From: Enoplolaimus lenunculus
Taxonomy: Eukaryota; Nematoda; Enoplea; Enoplida; Thoracostomopsidae
DNA: 64,000 nt
NCBI GenBank assembly: GCA_030248215.1
Contig: JASANG010001116.1
Span: 1-64,000, forward strand
Reading direction: 5' to 3'
Position numbers and translations under genes: made by a program
Notes under the pieces: model-generated
Told to the model about the DNA's origin: nothing
The model's database searches: none
The model's input: the letters and a program-made list of their open reading frames with translations, nothing else
Part shown: positions 11,046 to 24,066 of the stretch, piece by piece
Position numbering within the stretch: the stretch's first letter is position 1
Layout of the letters: the number at the start of each line of letters is the position of its first letter

Positions 11046-11784
11046 CACAATAAAGAATGTGGCTGTGTGGAGACAAATGGTACCCATTCCAAACCGTTCA
11101 TTTCGAAATTTTACACAATTCCAATAGTCGTGGACTACGTAAACTAACGTAGTTTGTAACAGCGCATTTTACAATTTTACAAAATATTACTGATGGTACA
11201 AAGATCAAGTTTACTACAACACGACTCCTGGACACGCAACAATTATACCAGACGTTTTCCAGAAATCATGAACATGTAAACAGTTTACGTGAAGACGACG
11301 TGGAAATTATAATTTTATAGAATCTTGTTTAAAGACTTTTAGTTTAAATTACATCCTGCAATTTTACAAAACTTATTCATATTAAATGACACATCTTGAA
11401 CACGGTCGATTTGAAATAGACAACTATCACATAATTTTGAAATGCTTAAAAGACATAAATGCGTCTCCGTAAATCGGTTACTTTCAACAGTTCAAAATTG
11501 TACGTTTTAAGGAGTCGTATTCGTCTAAAATTACAATTAAGAGAAACGTAGCTCATGGTTTAATTCGCGGGCCCGTACATGATATAAAAATTTAGCGGTG
11601 ACGGAAACAGAAATTGTACGGCGCAACGAAACCAACTGCAGGGGATAAAGTATAAAGGTGTTTATGGTTGGAAAATGATGTTCACTTCCAGTACACGCTA
11701 AAATTTTAATTGAGAAATTAGCAATTTTCCGGAATTGAAACATCACTTTCCACACGGCCACATTCTTTAATGTGGATGATGCAT
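11046..11784. mobile_element. 739-bp inverted-repeat DNA element
   Basis: Left ATGCATCAGCCACAATAAAG continues into ATGTGGCTGTGTGG. The right end is its complement over about 35 bases with few mismatches. No transposase frame inside. Confidence 0.65.
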
Positions 11785-12344
11785 TAGTGGAAAAAACGAA
11801 AAAATATTAAAGCATTCTCAAATATAATTTGCAGATAAATATGGTATAAAATAACGGTTACTTAGATGACATGTAATTAAATTATTTACATGCAAAACAT
11901 TAACAGTCACCGTGTGTATATGTCCTCCAGAACGACACATTATACGTCCGAAAACAGCGAAAATTGCAGCATATGAATACATAAATGGATTTTTGAACTA
12001 AAGCTTTGCAACGAGATTTATTGCAAAACTACATATTCATCTCGGTCAGCTAGCTCACAGTGCGGCCAAAGTTAGGGCGCCTAAATTTAAAACTTGTCTT
12101 TACCGTATGATTTAACACAAGAAAGCGTCTAGCTTCAACCTCGCTTTTCTCGCGACGTTTCAGCAAGTGGCAGGCTTTGCGATCAGAGGAAACCTAAAAG
12201 GTCTTAGGATTTAATATATACTTACAAAAAACAAGTGTGAGTAGTTTAGCTCGCTTCACTCATGAGTTTTTGATGTTCTCATGACCTCTCTTTGATTACT
12301 CCATCCCAAAGTTAAATTTTTTAAAAAAAAAATTAAGGTCTTGA

Positions 12345-12690
12345 ATTCTCCCATTGGACACAAAATTTTTTTGTCGAAAAATTAGACAAATTATATACCA
12401 TTCGACACTAGTTGCGGAGCTAAAACGAATATTGTTAAATGTTCCTCAATCAGACGTCATGCTAACGAATTTATTGACAAATAAACTAAATTGGCGCCAA
12501 ATCATGATCGATAGCATAGCGCGCCTAATCAGTTATTTGACAACAACTCGTTAATCAGACTTCTGATTGCAGAAAGTTTAACACCACAAGACTCAGCTCG
12601 GCAAACTGCGCCATATGATATATATTAATTTGTCTACCTTTTCGACAAAAATTTTTTCTGAATCCCAGAGTCCCAAGAGGCCGTCCTTGT
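12345..12690. mobile_element. Inverted-repeat element (ATTTTTTTGTCGAAAAA arms)
   Basis: The arm near 12358-12405 (TTTTTTTGTCGAAAAATTAG, then ACAAATTATATACCAT) is mirrored near 12615-12660. A related but rearranged sequence occurs at about 37840-37935. Boundaries are approximate. Confidence 0.45.
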
Positions 12691-12911
12691 GGCCTAAAAA
12701 ATTGAATTTTGCAAAAATCCAAATCGGAGTGTGAAATTATCAAGAGAGATCATCAGAAGCTCAAATATGCAAAAAGTTTCAAAATCCAAGCATTTTTGGG
12801 CAAACGCCGGCTATGGTTGGGATAACTAAAAAGATCCAAACTTCGGCTGCAGCAGGCCTTTAATGATAATGTGCTGTCCATCTTTAATTTCTTGCTTTTA
12901 ACGACACGATG

Positions 12912-13619
12912 ATGCGGAGTTCACGTTATAACCGGGGCAGCTTAGGACACGTATTCTCCCCCCTATTAGACTAGTGTGTAACATAAAAAATCGTATTTGT
13001 CAGCTATTAACATGTGTGGGTTACCTTTTGATTTTCAATATATACCTGATATTCGAGGTATTGTCTGCGAATATCATGTGATATATTTTCAAATGTCTGC
13101 ATACTTGGGTAACATGCCCAAATTGTCCTGTTGAATATTATATGATACTAGAATTTGAAAATTGAATTTTTGAGAATCTGTGGTTTTAAGCGATTTTGTG
13201 TCGGAAACGATTTGCAGACGTGTATTTGGTATTTAAAGCACCTTTGTGCCGCTACCGTCCAACTTTTCATTCATTTATTATAGTACTCAAATGTTCCACT
13301 GTCCCGCTGAATATCAGACGATATTCGTTGGAACTGATCCGTATCATATGATGGTAACAAAAAATTATGTTGATGTCGAATCAATATGTGACAAAACGTG
13401 ATCCGACTGCCCTAATTATAACGTGAACCCTGCATCACGTGACATACCGTCCCTTGTACACATTGATCGTTTGAGAGGGGTGGTTTATAAAAGCTAATGT
13501 CATGACATTCGAGTTTTGTCTGTTTACCCGATATGAGAGCCCGAATTTTAACGTTAACGTCGAATCAACATGAGACAAACCATGTCCCGCCTGCCCCGGT
13601 TGTAACGTGAACCCCGCAT
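12912..13619. mobile_element. DNA element with ATGCGGRGTTCACGT termini
   Basis: Left ATGCGGAGTTCACGTTATAA and the right end (its complement, ending GTGAACCCCGCAT) match in about 27 of 29 positions through the ACCGGGGCAG that follows. A second right-type end (ATAACGTGAACCCTGCAT) at about 13417-13435 suggests an internal or tandem duplicate of the terminus. An interior-like fragment, reversed, is at about 51940-52190. Confidence 0.65.
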
Positions 13620-15070
13620 GGACTTCTTAGCATATATCTTGATTTTATTTTCTACCCAGGTACATTATTAAGTACCTTTGCGCGCACCATGGAATAACAA
13701 CCCCGCTCAATAGTGTTGGCAGAAAAAACATTTTTGAAACGTTTTTTACTGTAGTATCCCGGTTCCGTTTTCGTTTCCGTTATATTTGTAATCCATTTAT
13801 GCCCTGGTAACACCTGAACTTGTCCAGGTTTCTTGGATTATTTTAAAGCAATCTTTAAAACCAAGACTGAGAACTACACACAAAATAAATTGTCTTATTA
13901 CATTCTTAGGAAATATTGTCTGAAATTTAACACAATAATGTTTTAGATTCCACACATATATGTCTTGACTTCAAGACTTTTATTTCTTATAATTTTTCTG
14001 AAACATTTAGTGTATTATTCACACTAAATGTCTTTGGTTTATGAACGAAGAAAAATATTTCTGAAATCTCAACCCAATACCCTAATTAAAATTACGTCTA
14101 CGACCATGGTACAAACGGAGGTCTGCCTCCGGCTCCGGTTCTTGTAGAATTGTTGCCGGAGGTTCCGGCAATTTTGGTAGTAAAATTTGCATAATTTTGC
14201 AACATTTCTTGAATAACAGTCAACTATTTTTTGAAAGAAAGAAATTTTTTTGTCCATAAATTGGCTATAGCAATTTCTGGAATATAAAAGGCATTCCTGT
14301 TTTAACCATTTAAGAAACGACTTTCTGAGCAGTTTAAGGTTATTAATGCCTGAAATACAGACATTTATGTCTTGAAAACTGAAGTGAGTAAGAGTCTTGA
14401 AATTTCAACACAACTCATTTTTTCTGTACCAAGTCAGATATAAGAACCAGTAGATTAAGAAAACAATCAACATCAAAGGTGTAGCCCCACCACTGATAGG
14501 TTGTTCAAGGCCCACAAACCGTAACAATAGGCACGTGACAAAGTCAGTTTTCCTTACCAAGATGTGACAAATCGGCACTTCTACACCGGCGAAATCGATA
14601 TTCGAACAGAAATTCTGACCAAAATAAAAGCCAGCGGCACCGAAGGTGCCACGAAGCTGTCAAAAGTTTTGAATTTTTTATTCAGAAAACGACGTAGCTT
14701 CCTAGAAGGTTAGGATACTATATCTACTCCTCGATATCAAAAAGTAACTGTAACTATACCTGCTGTGCTAGCAACAGAAAGAAATTTGGTCCAGGTAATT
14801 AAATACTGGGAAAATTTTATAATATATTTTGGAAGAAATTTGTCGTTTGTTTTTAATACTTAGCTAGTGAGCTATAAATTGCATTCAAAGTTTGTATAAT
14901 TGATGACAAAATTTGTAGGTTTGATACACTGCCGACATTAACAAGATCTTTCTCTTTTGATACTAATGTTGGGTCCATAATTAATTATATATTTTTGAAC
15001 GGCCAAATTAGTTGAAAATGATATGTTTTTGTTGCAAAAAATTTTACTTCTACAAAGATCGAATGAATCT

Positions 15071-15830
15071 GTGATAAGTTGGGCAGGCTAGGGTACGACA
15101 GTTTTTAGTTCTATGTTTTCAGCAGCTGAAAATGAGGGACGCTCCCAGGTGGTTTCGAACTCGGATCGACAGATTATCATCAGTCCAGCGCGCTATCCAC
15201 TGAGCCACGCCGCCTCACAATCAACTGCTGAGTTTTTCTGTTTTTATGCCTTATAAGAACCTCAACATTATACACATGTATATTGGTCCTTCAATGTTTT
15301 ACTGCTGCTGCATATGAAGGCACTACCTGTGCAGCAGTGTTTTTACCGATGTACAGCATCAGCATGAGGTTATTATTTGCCTCCATACATCCGCATGTCA
15401 CATCCCCCGGTTTTTCTACAAGGTCGCCCCTTGACTGCCAACTTATGTACTTTGGGTTCTACCGCGGCAGTTTGCCATTGCGGTCCAGTCGTGGTCACCA
15501 TGTGATAAGTTGGGTAGGCTAGGGTACGACAGTTTTTAGTTCTATGTTTTCAGCAGCTGAAAATGAAGGACGCTCCCAGGTGGTTTCGAACTCGGATTGA
15601 CAGGTTATCAGTCCAGCGCGCTATCCACTGAGCCACGCCGCCTCACAATCAACTGCTAAGTTGTTCTGTTTTTATGCCTTATAAGAACCTCAACATTATA
15701 CACATGTATATTGGTTCTTCAATGTTTTACTGCTGCTGCATATGAAGGCACTACATATGCAGCAGTGTTTTTACCGATGTACAGCATCCACATGAGGTTA
15801 TTATTTGCCTCCATACATCCGCATGTCACA
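15071..15830 (-). repeat. Tandemly duplicated tRNA-derived SINE unit (period about 430)
   Basis: Two copies (15071-15402, 15502-15830). On the minus strand each carries GGCGGCGTGGCTCAGTGG (A box TGGCTCAGTGG) and, downstream, GAGTTCGAAACC (B box), followed by a body ending TGCCCAACTTATCAC. The flanking AGGTTATTATTTGCCTCC segment is duplicated as well, so the whole block and not only the SINE was copied. The second copy ends about 200 bases before the TXNL4A start codon. Confidence 0.65.
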
Positions 15831-16028
15831 GAATCCAGCTCAGTAGAAATTGCATGGTGTACAAAGTTTGCTATTTTGGTCTTATTGATGCCGCTGCCTT
15901 TCTTATGTTGCGTAAGCAGTGAATCGGTTTCAAGTGCAACACATCTATACACTGTGTTGTGTGATATGTTTTTCTTGCTGTAGGTAAAATCGTTTGTTTA
16001 AAACCTGTACAATTAGAGTGTAATAAGA

Positions 16029-17096
16029 ATGTCTTATATGCTACCTCATTTGCGCAATGGCTGGCAGGTTGACCAAGCAATATTATCGGAGGAAGATCGA
16101 GTGGTTGTGATTCGCTTTGGACATGATTGGGATCCCACTTGCATGAAAATGGACGAAGTCAGTTTTAAACAGATGCGTTTTATTTTCGTTTCTCGTCTGT
16201 TAGCAAAACAGGCCGTATCGTATACAAAAAGAATTGAGCGAAACTTCCTGACCTTTTAATATTTCACACATCTTGCTAGACAGCAGTCAATACTGTGCAA
16301 TACATTACCAACATTTGCTTATAGCAGGTAGACATGTTCAGATATGTTAACAGGCATACAAAATTACAGTTTGATGGCTTTGTGACGAAAACATGTCAAA
16401 TGTAACTCATTTATAGTGTTCTGATTAATGGTTTATATTGTGTTTTAGATTTTGTTCAAGATTGCCGAAAAAGTGAAAAACTTTGCTGTCGTTTATTTGG
16501 TGGATATTTCTGAGGTTCCTGATTTCAATAAAATGTACGAGTTATACGATCCCTGCACTGTGATGTTCTTCTTTCGTAACAAACATATAATGATTGATTT
16601 AGGTGAGTCGTATAGCATTTGCTTGCTAATATATATGTTGTCACTGCCATTCCACCGAATAAAGCACTGTCTTAGAATCACGCTATGTCGACTAGCTGTA
16701 AATTACTACAGATTTTTGCGTTGTGTCATACGTCTTTTTTGAAAAGGCTGAAAACTGCGCCAGGAGTGCATTAATTAAATTTGAAATATTTGTATAAACT
16801 GCGGAAGAAGAAGTGTAAATTCATTTTGAAATTTTGTCATGAATGTTGAGATAACTTTTATCAAGAATTTGGAGGTAAGGTTACTGTTTATGTTTTGCAT
16901 TACATCTGTAATGATTTTCGTTTCATTGGGTGGAATGCGTTTTATTACAGGTACTGGTAACAACAATAAGATTAATTGGGCATTAGAAGATCCACAAGAG
17001 CTTGTTGATATTATTGAAACTGTATACCGTGGGGCTCGCAAGGGTCGTGGTTTGGTTGTATCTCCGAAAGATTATTCAACGAAGTACCGATACTGA
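16029..17096 (+). CDS. TXNL4A: U5 snRNP 15-kDa thioredoxin-like protein (DIM1/TXNL4A), complete
   Basis: Component of the U5 snRNP and tri-snRNP needed for pre-mRNA splicing, with a thioredoxin fold lacking redox chemistry. Exons 16029-16157, 16449-16602 and 16951-17096 (phases 0 and 1) give 142 residues, the usual length. It begins MSYMLPHLRNGWQVDQAI, as in animal orthologues, and runs through EDRVVVIRFGHDWDPTCMKM, DFNKMYELYDPCTVMFFFRN and TGNNNKINWALEDPQE to the hallmark end SPKDYSTKYRY. Identity to the remembered human protein is very high, with changes mainly around the first splice junction (DEILFKIAEK). The first donor is GTCAGT, weaker than the others. The tandem SINE block lies just upstream. 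Confidence 0.97.
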
Positions 17097-18514
17097 TTGG
17101 CGCTGGTGTGTTTTAATTTTGAAAGTGAAGACTTGGTTGCGATGAGAATTCGGGCTGCGTGATGTAGCTAAAGCAATTTCTGGGTGAACTAACTTCGTTC
17201 AACAGAATGGAAATTGATTAATGTGTGACTGTACTGTATAGAAAAAAGAATGACCATTCATCATGTTGCAGGATGCGACCATACGGCAGACTCCGCCAAA
17301 AAATCCAGTTCCGGTTCCGGTGTTTTAACATGCCGGATGTTGTTTTAAAAACTTTAAAAAACCAAAACCATCATTCGTGTTTATGCCAACTGTCATTGAA
17401 CGGGTTAACTTACTTTTACATATTTTTATGTAATACATGTGTCGTAAATGTTTTCATGTGCCCGTATACGTTTACAATCTCAATCTTCATTGGGTTACAT
17501 TAACGCTAGAAAATCCGCCAAAGATTTACCAGCGTTATTCTAGTCGCATATCAGTATCACAGCATATTACTGTTCCGATTCTTAAGCCTAAACTTTATCG
17601 TAAAAATAAGTTTGGAACTAAGTATAAGCTTAAGCGGAACTAATAGCCTCAATACAAGGAAATCTAGGGATGCCCTTAGAAACGTAGGCCACAGCAGAAT
17701 GAACTATTAGCTATTGTAATACTTGATTTCCGGTTTATTATTAGATTTAATTTATTCTCCTTCTGACAGTTTTTGGTATACGGTCGCACCTTGTCTGTAT
17801 GTAACTAAAACGAACTGAATGATTAGTGTTCGAAATTTCTGTTATTCGTTTTGCAGTAAACGTTGTGGTCTATTATTTCTCTTATGCAGAGACATACTAT
17901 CATTGGGCTGATATAGAGTTTGGGGACCATGTTAACTTTAAGAACCTATTCGCATAGCATAGACCTAATCGTGAGGTTCCCAGGCTCAAAGGCACCTTGT
18001 CTCCCAATGAGACCTCTATGATTTAAACATGCCGTTTCAATTTTCAACCGTGGGATTTTAGCCCCGGAGAAAATTACCGCCCCGTCGTTTTTGCCCTGGA
18101 GACTGATAGCTTTGTACAAAAATACAGGCTGCTTCAAGTACGGTTTGGTCTGAATTTTTAACCATTAATTATAATAGGTATATATTACATTTACTTTGTA
18201 GTTCAATAAGGTTTGCGTTTCGAAAAAACTTATTTGGCTTCTCACTTGTCTTCAGATGCAACGTATGTATCATATAGATGAGCGCCCAAGACGAAAATTT
18301 ACCCACTGATTGACCTTAACTTGTAATTTCCCTAAAGGTTCTCGCACAAAGAGGTTTTGCATTACCATTCGTTTATTTTCAACGTTTATAGAAAAAGAAT
18401 TTGATTGTTATTATATAATCCTGAGTAATTTTCTTTAGTTATGAAAACACCGTAATAAAAGTATGTTACTATCCATAAAGAGATGCAGTCGCAGTAATTA
18501 ATGGCATTGAACCT
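17097..18514. other. Intergenic, no gene seen
   Basis: Separates TXNL4A from ZDHHC16 on the same strand. A CCGGTTCCGG remnant of the hAT-like family is at about 17290-17320, and a short degenerate CTTAAGC cluster at 17580-17640. Nothing else recognisable. Confidence 0.5.
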
Positions 18515-21500
18515 ATGGCGCAGTATTTCTTTGCTGTAGGTACTAGTCGTAGAAAAATTGTCAAGCGCTTTAGAATTAAAATACTGCGCGCAGTGGTTGT
18601 GGTCAAATCGCTATTCTATCAGTCTCACTTCAGCTACGGGTATGCACTCGAGATTCTTATCGAACCGATATCGAGGTTTTTGGAGAATTATGTGAGAAGT
18701 TTAGGACCGGTAAGTTGGCAAGTAGAAATCGGTAAGTAAAATCAAATAAAAATTTCCAGCCAGATAATCTTGCGGAGCAGGAAATTGAATTGTATACTGG
18801 AACCGTATACTAGCCGGATATAGTATGAAAATATGAGCACTGTTACCTTTTGTGTATGAAATTAATTGTTAGCTTCGATCTTTTATTCCAGTTCAGTTAG
18901 TGAAAAAACTGCTTTACTTGTCCGGTAAGAAAATCTCAGCAGGATATTGTTAAATATGTCCACTGGTTTTTACGGCATTCGGGACCACAACCGTAAATAT
19001 CCGGTTGGTGTTTATCGCATATCGGTTCCGAATACAGAAATCGGCTTTTGCCGGATATCAAACCGGAACCTGGACATCCGGTCACACCCTGGCTCGTGTA
19101 TCTGAAATGTTAAAGTCAATATGATTTTGTTTATTTCGTTGGCATGACAGAAAATATAATTTGATTAATTTATAAGAAGTTAGTGTCTTAGTTTCAGTTT
19201 CAATGTAAGTATGCATAGTTTTTGTATAACAAGTTTTTATATTACTTTTAACAATCGTTTTAACTCTGATTGTTTTCAGCTATGCATGTAAAAGAGGGCA
19301 GAAGTCCCAAGCAATTATTGTGCGACCATTCGTAGTAGTTTCTTTTAATTTGTTGTGCTTCAGTTGTTTGTGGGCTTCCTGATGTCAATGATGGGCATCG
19401 TTATCGTTATGGGTTACACGATCATTGTTCCATACGAATGGATTCGAACTTCGACGCCGAAAATTGTTGTTTACTTTGTCTCCGGTCATTGGTTGCTCAT
19501 TAATACTTTATTTCACTATTGGATGGGATGGATTACGCCGCCTGGATTCTTGCCAAAAGTTTGTTCTGTTTTCTATTAACAGCATTTGACATCGTGGAGC
19601 GGCATAAGAGTTCTAGGAGGTTCTTTACCCTTTACTCAAGCTAAAATGATTTAGTGTAGTGATTACAGCAGATAAGTCAACGATGTAATAAACAACAACA
19701 TGGTAAAGAGTTAGCTTCAGTTTCCTTATTAGTGGAATTGTTTAACTTCAATGCTTAGCGGCCACTACCCAGATACCTGCATTGCAACAATCGGAGGCTA
19801 AAAATCGCGTAGTCGGAACCGGAGGTCAATAAAATTTGCCGAAGCCAGAGCCGGAGGTGGAGCTGAAAGTGAATAGAAATTAGGAAATTAAAATGATGTT
19901 TCATTTGCTAATTTTACCAAATATCCGGAGGGTGTTGTAAAAAATTTTAGTTTTACGCTTTTTTTACAAAATGTGCAAAATTTCATTGCTAAAATTGCCC
20001 TCATTTTGAGCAAAAGTTCTGCAGGAGACGGAGGTCCATTTTTTGCCGGAGCCGGAGGCAGGCAGACATTCGGATGTACCCTGGTGTATTGTGCACGCAT
20101 GTTATTGTGGAGGTTACATTATTGTTTGTTGGTCATAAGCGGCAAGTTTTCATTATTTCGCTGTATCCGTATCTTGTCATCAGCTGTCGGTTTACTTACT
20201 ATTTTATATAAAAAATATGTTTTTGCAGGGTCACCTCATTCCTGAAGCAGTCTCAATGTGCAAACAGTGTATTAGTCCTAAGCCACCGCGTACTCACCAC
20301 TGCCGAATATGTAACCGATGTATTCTAAAGATGGACCACCATTGTCGTAAGCCACTGGCTTCTGTTTTTTCAAATAGGAATTGCAATCTACATGTAAACA
20401 AAATCTCTACAAGCTGTTAGAGTTAGCTCCGGCTCTAGCGTCAAGCTCATATAGCTGTGTGCTGGTGGTAAACGCCTCCTTAATCAAGCACAGTGAAATG
20501 TAAACATTTAATTTGTCATTTTAATGAGGTTGTGTTTTTTATTCGGCAAATACATAATTTTGTGTTTGTCTGTGGTTCTAGAGCGCGCTATTTATTTGTA
20601 GTATCACAACTTAGTTATAAATGTGGTAGAAATAAATCCTTGACAACATGATTATTACGTTACTTATATTTTGTTGCTTTTTTGTTGAATATTTTTGTTT
20701 TAGCATGGCTCAATCAATGCATTGGACACTATAACCATCGCTATTTTTATTTGTGTATGGCTTATATGTGGCTAGGATGTATTTATATTGCTTGGGGGAC
20801 GTGTTGGGCGTTTTCTGAGCATTATGGAAATACCAGTGTGAGTTATGTGCCTTCATTATTAAACACATTATGGTTGTATTCGATGACAAGCTTGATAAGT
20901 ATGTATGGTGGTTGATAATAATTTTATCAATGGTGCCAACCATGTCTTGACTACCGCCAAATGTGTTGATGGTTTCATGCTAACAAAGCCGTGCAATAGT
21001 TGTCTTGTGGAAATACAATATTGTAACCCGAAACGACCAGTCCAGGTCGGTATTTAAAAAAGAACTGGCAGTTTTAACTAGAGTTGCCGTGCGAGATGTA
21101 TATGATCTTTTCTTTAATCTATGATTTAGCATTATTTTTAGGAAGCAACAGCACCGTGGTGTACTGCAATGACGGATGTATTGTTTTACGCCAAATATGC
21201 TTGTGCAGAGTCAAAGACGTCTGACACCGAATTAGTAACGGTAATTCTAGCTGTAATAGAAGTTGTGCTAACATTGTCGCCAGATTTTTATCAGTCGTGT
21301 GGGATGGCAGGAGCGTAGTCAGCATTTTGGAACGAGGTTATGTTGTATAAAAATTTCAAAGGCTAGTTTCTTACGTTATCAATGAAGCCGTTCTTGAAAA
21401 CACTGAACAAAAATTGCATAGGAGGCAGAGTGCGATCGGATATTCCGCTTGGGCAAAACATCGCTATTCGAATCCTCGATTTCTGGTCTCTGTTCCAAGC

Positions 21501-22756
21501 CATCGAGACTCAAAAAACCGAGACCAAAACTTGCAAAATACCGAAACTTGCCGTGACCGAGATTCCCATCCTTGATTCTAAGTTAAATCTTTTTGATGCA
21601 CTTAGGAAAATCTGAATGCGCTTAAACATAAATGGTCCAAACAAATATTGAAACTGAACGCAACACTTGCTAAGGCGTCAAAAGTACATTCCGGCTCCGG
21701 ACGGATATTAGATTATCCGGCTCCGGCATTTTTTTGTATCCGGTCGCACCGTAACAGGAGGTCGTTTGACCGATCAAAGTCTCCCTGGCTGTGAATCTGG
21801 TATGATATGAGACTATGTTGCTGGTCTGTATATTTAATAAGTTCATACAGACGTAGCGCAATTTTTACCGTCCGTTACAGCTAAGGGACCTGCTTTGTTT
21901 GGTTTATTTTTGTATTTTACGCTTTTATTTTTAGTGTTTTAGGTAGTTTTCAACGATCCTGAAGCTGACGTGGATGTGACAGTTGGTGCTGGTGTTCATA
22001 ACTGTATTTTGTTTATTTTCTTTGCGTCTGTCGCCATGGTCATTGGGCTTGCAGGTCTTCTGGCATGGCACACGTGGCTGATCTCACGCGGTGAAACGAG
22101 TATTGAGCAACATATTAACGCCGCAACGCGGAAACATTTCGCTAAAGACGGAAAAGTATGCTTTCAATCGATTTTCAATTTTTTGTATTTACTGGATTGC
22201 AGAGAATAATTTAATTCCAGTTTTAACGTAAGTCGACATTTCTTTTACTTGCTAATTGGTTTAAGGTTATGGACGGTGTTTCTGGGTATGATTTTATGAC
22301 ACCGGTTTACATGCCGTATTAAGCTTGTGGCAAGCTGGTTACAGATTTTCGTTGATTAACAAATAAAACAGTCGTTAGACATTTTTATTGGGTATTACGC
22401 GTCAACATGAGTTGTCCAGGGTTCACAAACTCTCATGCTAGTGTTTCTGGTTTAATATTTTCGCAGTTGGCCTGAGCTTTTTTTATAAAAGTCACAATCA
22501 TCAAGTAGGTTTGAGAGGTTTCATTCGTTTTGCTAATAGGTTGTCAAGAATGCGTGACGTTTTGTTTTTGTAGGTTTACCGCAATCCATATAATTTTGGT
22601 TTTAAACAAAATTGGCGTCTGTTTTTGGGAACTAACGAACGTGGCCGAAGCTTTATAACCCATGTTTTGCTGCCGTCTGCGCATAAGCCGCAAGGGAATG
22701 GACTGTCCTGGACATGTGCAACGTATCAATTGGAAGACAAAAATATAATGATATAA
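18515..22756 (+). CDS. ZDHHC16: DHHC palmitoyltransferase, ZDHHC16 (Aph2) type
   Basis: Integral membrane S-acyltransferase of the ER/Golgi that attaches palmitate to protein cysteines. Exons: 18515-18709, 19364-19558, 20229-20346, 20704-20837, 21142-21240 (see below), 21943-22155, 22574-22756. Exon 2 gives helices 1 and 2 and the TPPG site. Exon 3 gives the zinc-binding core [16 protein letters not shown] then [15 protein letters not shown]. Exon 4 continues [15 protein letters not shown] and helix 3. Exon 6 gives helix 4 and [12 protein letters not shown], the ZDHHC16 form of the TTxE motif. The last exon has NPYNFG and [15 protein letters not shown] near the C-terminus. The exon at 21142 (33 codons, phase 0 both sides) is not conserved in sequence, but including it gives 378 residues against 377 in human; skipping it gives 345. 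The catalytic Cys of DHHC is intact. Start chosen at 18515 because the exon ends in a strong GGTAAGT donor in phase. Confidence 0.92.
19777..20083. mobile_element. CCGG-rich hAT-like MITE remnant in ZDHHC16 intron
   Basis: The interior GGAACCGGAGG/GAGCCGGAGG blocks and the right end GGATGTACCCTG match the family at 2024-2361. The left end is degraded and no clear target duplication was seen. Confidence 0.5.
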
Positions 22757-24066
22757 GCGATTGTAATTTCTTGACTTGGATTTCACCACGGTATGTATCT
22801 GTGGTTAGGTTTTTGGTTTTGGACAGCGATGATTTAAAGGTTGTTGATGATTGCAACGCTCTGGTGCGTTTGCAGAATAAAGTGGTTATTTTACGCTGAA
22901 AGGCTTTTCAAGGAAACCAAGATGAACATGGTGAGGACAGCTTGTTAAGTGGTTATTTTTTGTATTGAACCGTTCCCTGGTGTAAAGCTGTGAACGCTAT
23001 GTTTACAGGTAAAATACTTTAATATGTCTTTGGCTTATGGTGCACTTTCCCTCACCCCAGAAGCTTAGGGTTAGGCTTAGGCTTAGCGGAAAGCTTAACA
23101 TGCCTGAGCTTAAGCATAAGCTATAAAATATGTCGAGGAAAGCGTATAATCCAAATTTGTAATTATGACACGTGGCTATGAAGATTGGCGGGTGTTTTTG
23201 AAACCTTACTTAAGTATAACTTTATACTTAAGTATTTGCTAACCAGTTATATAACTACTTTCTCGTTTGTAAAAGCGCACTTAAGCTAAGTAAGTATGAA
23301 ATACTTACGTAACTAACATAATTAAGCAAAACTTACGTATTTTAAGTATGATGTCAGAAATCCAGACAGTATGTTTTAGTCAAAAATATGTTGTGTTGGT
23401 TTCTAATTTCGTTCCCGAAGTTGTGCTAAATTTGTATTCAAGATTTTAAATGATGGTGCCGACATTTTTTCACCTTCCGGTTCCGGTAATTTTTACCGGA
23501 ATTAAAATCCCGGTATTGTATTTTGGTCGGTGGAAATTAATCATTTAAAAAATGAAGACAAAAAATATGTTTCATTAGTTAGTATAGTATATAAATCTTG
23601 ACAATCACCGAAAATATACCATCGAAGGTAGATTTCGCTTCCGTGGAAAACTATAATACAGCAGATTAACTAAATAAAGGTTATTTCACCAATAATATAG
23701 CAATAGAAGAAAATGAAATGAATTTTGCGGTGGCATGTCTTTTTAACTTTCCGGTTCCGGTAATTTTTCCAAATTCCGGTTCCGGTAAATTGTAATTCCG
23801 GTTGCTCCCTGATACTAAGCTGCTCGGCTTTATGCGGCCTGCTGGTTCCTTGTTTCGTGTTGATAGTTTTTTTGGCATTGTTGTATGTTAACAACAAAAC
23901 TTTATTGTTATTGTCTGATGAATTGATTTAAGTTACCATGACTTTTGTTATAAATTTTTAATAAACAGAATACACATTAGTTGCTCAAGTTAAAGTAATC
24001 GCAGCTTTATATAATCCTAAGATTTTCATATATTTCGTAATATTTTAACCATATTTCTGCATCAAG
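22757..24066. other. Intergenic with element remnants between converging genes
   Basis: Short TTAGGCTTAGGC cluster at 23060-23120. 23190-23375 is an inverted element with TGAAACCTTACTTAAGT at the left and its complement at the right. 23455-23812 is a CCGGTTCCGGTAA element ending GGTTGCTCCCTG. No exon supported. Confidence 0.5.

Larger units (their letters stand above)
10509..16028. other. Intergenic region of DNA elements, no gene seen
   Basis: Between the transporter stop and the TXNL4A start. Contains a truncated ACTCAG-family MITE (10594-10796), inverted-repeat elements at 11046-11784, 12345-12690 and 12912-13619, and the duplicated SINE at 15071-15830. The stretch 13860-14910 is AT-rich with a few CCGG-rich remnants near 14110-14180. 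No exon could be supported on either strand. Confidence 0.55.
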
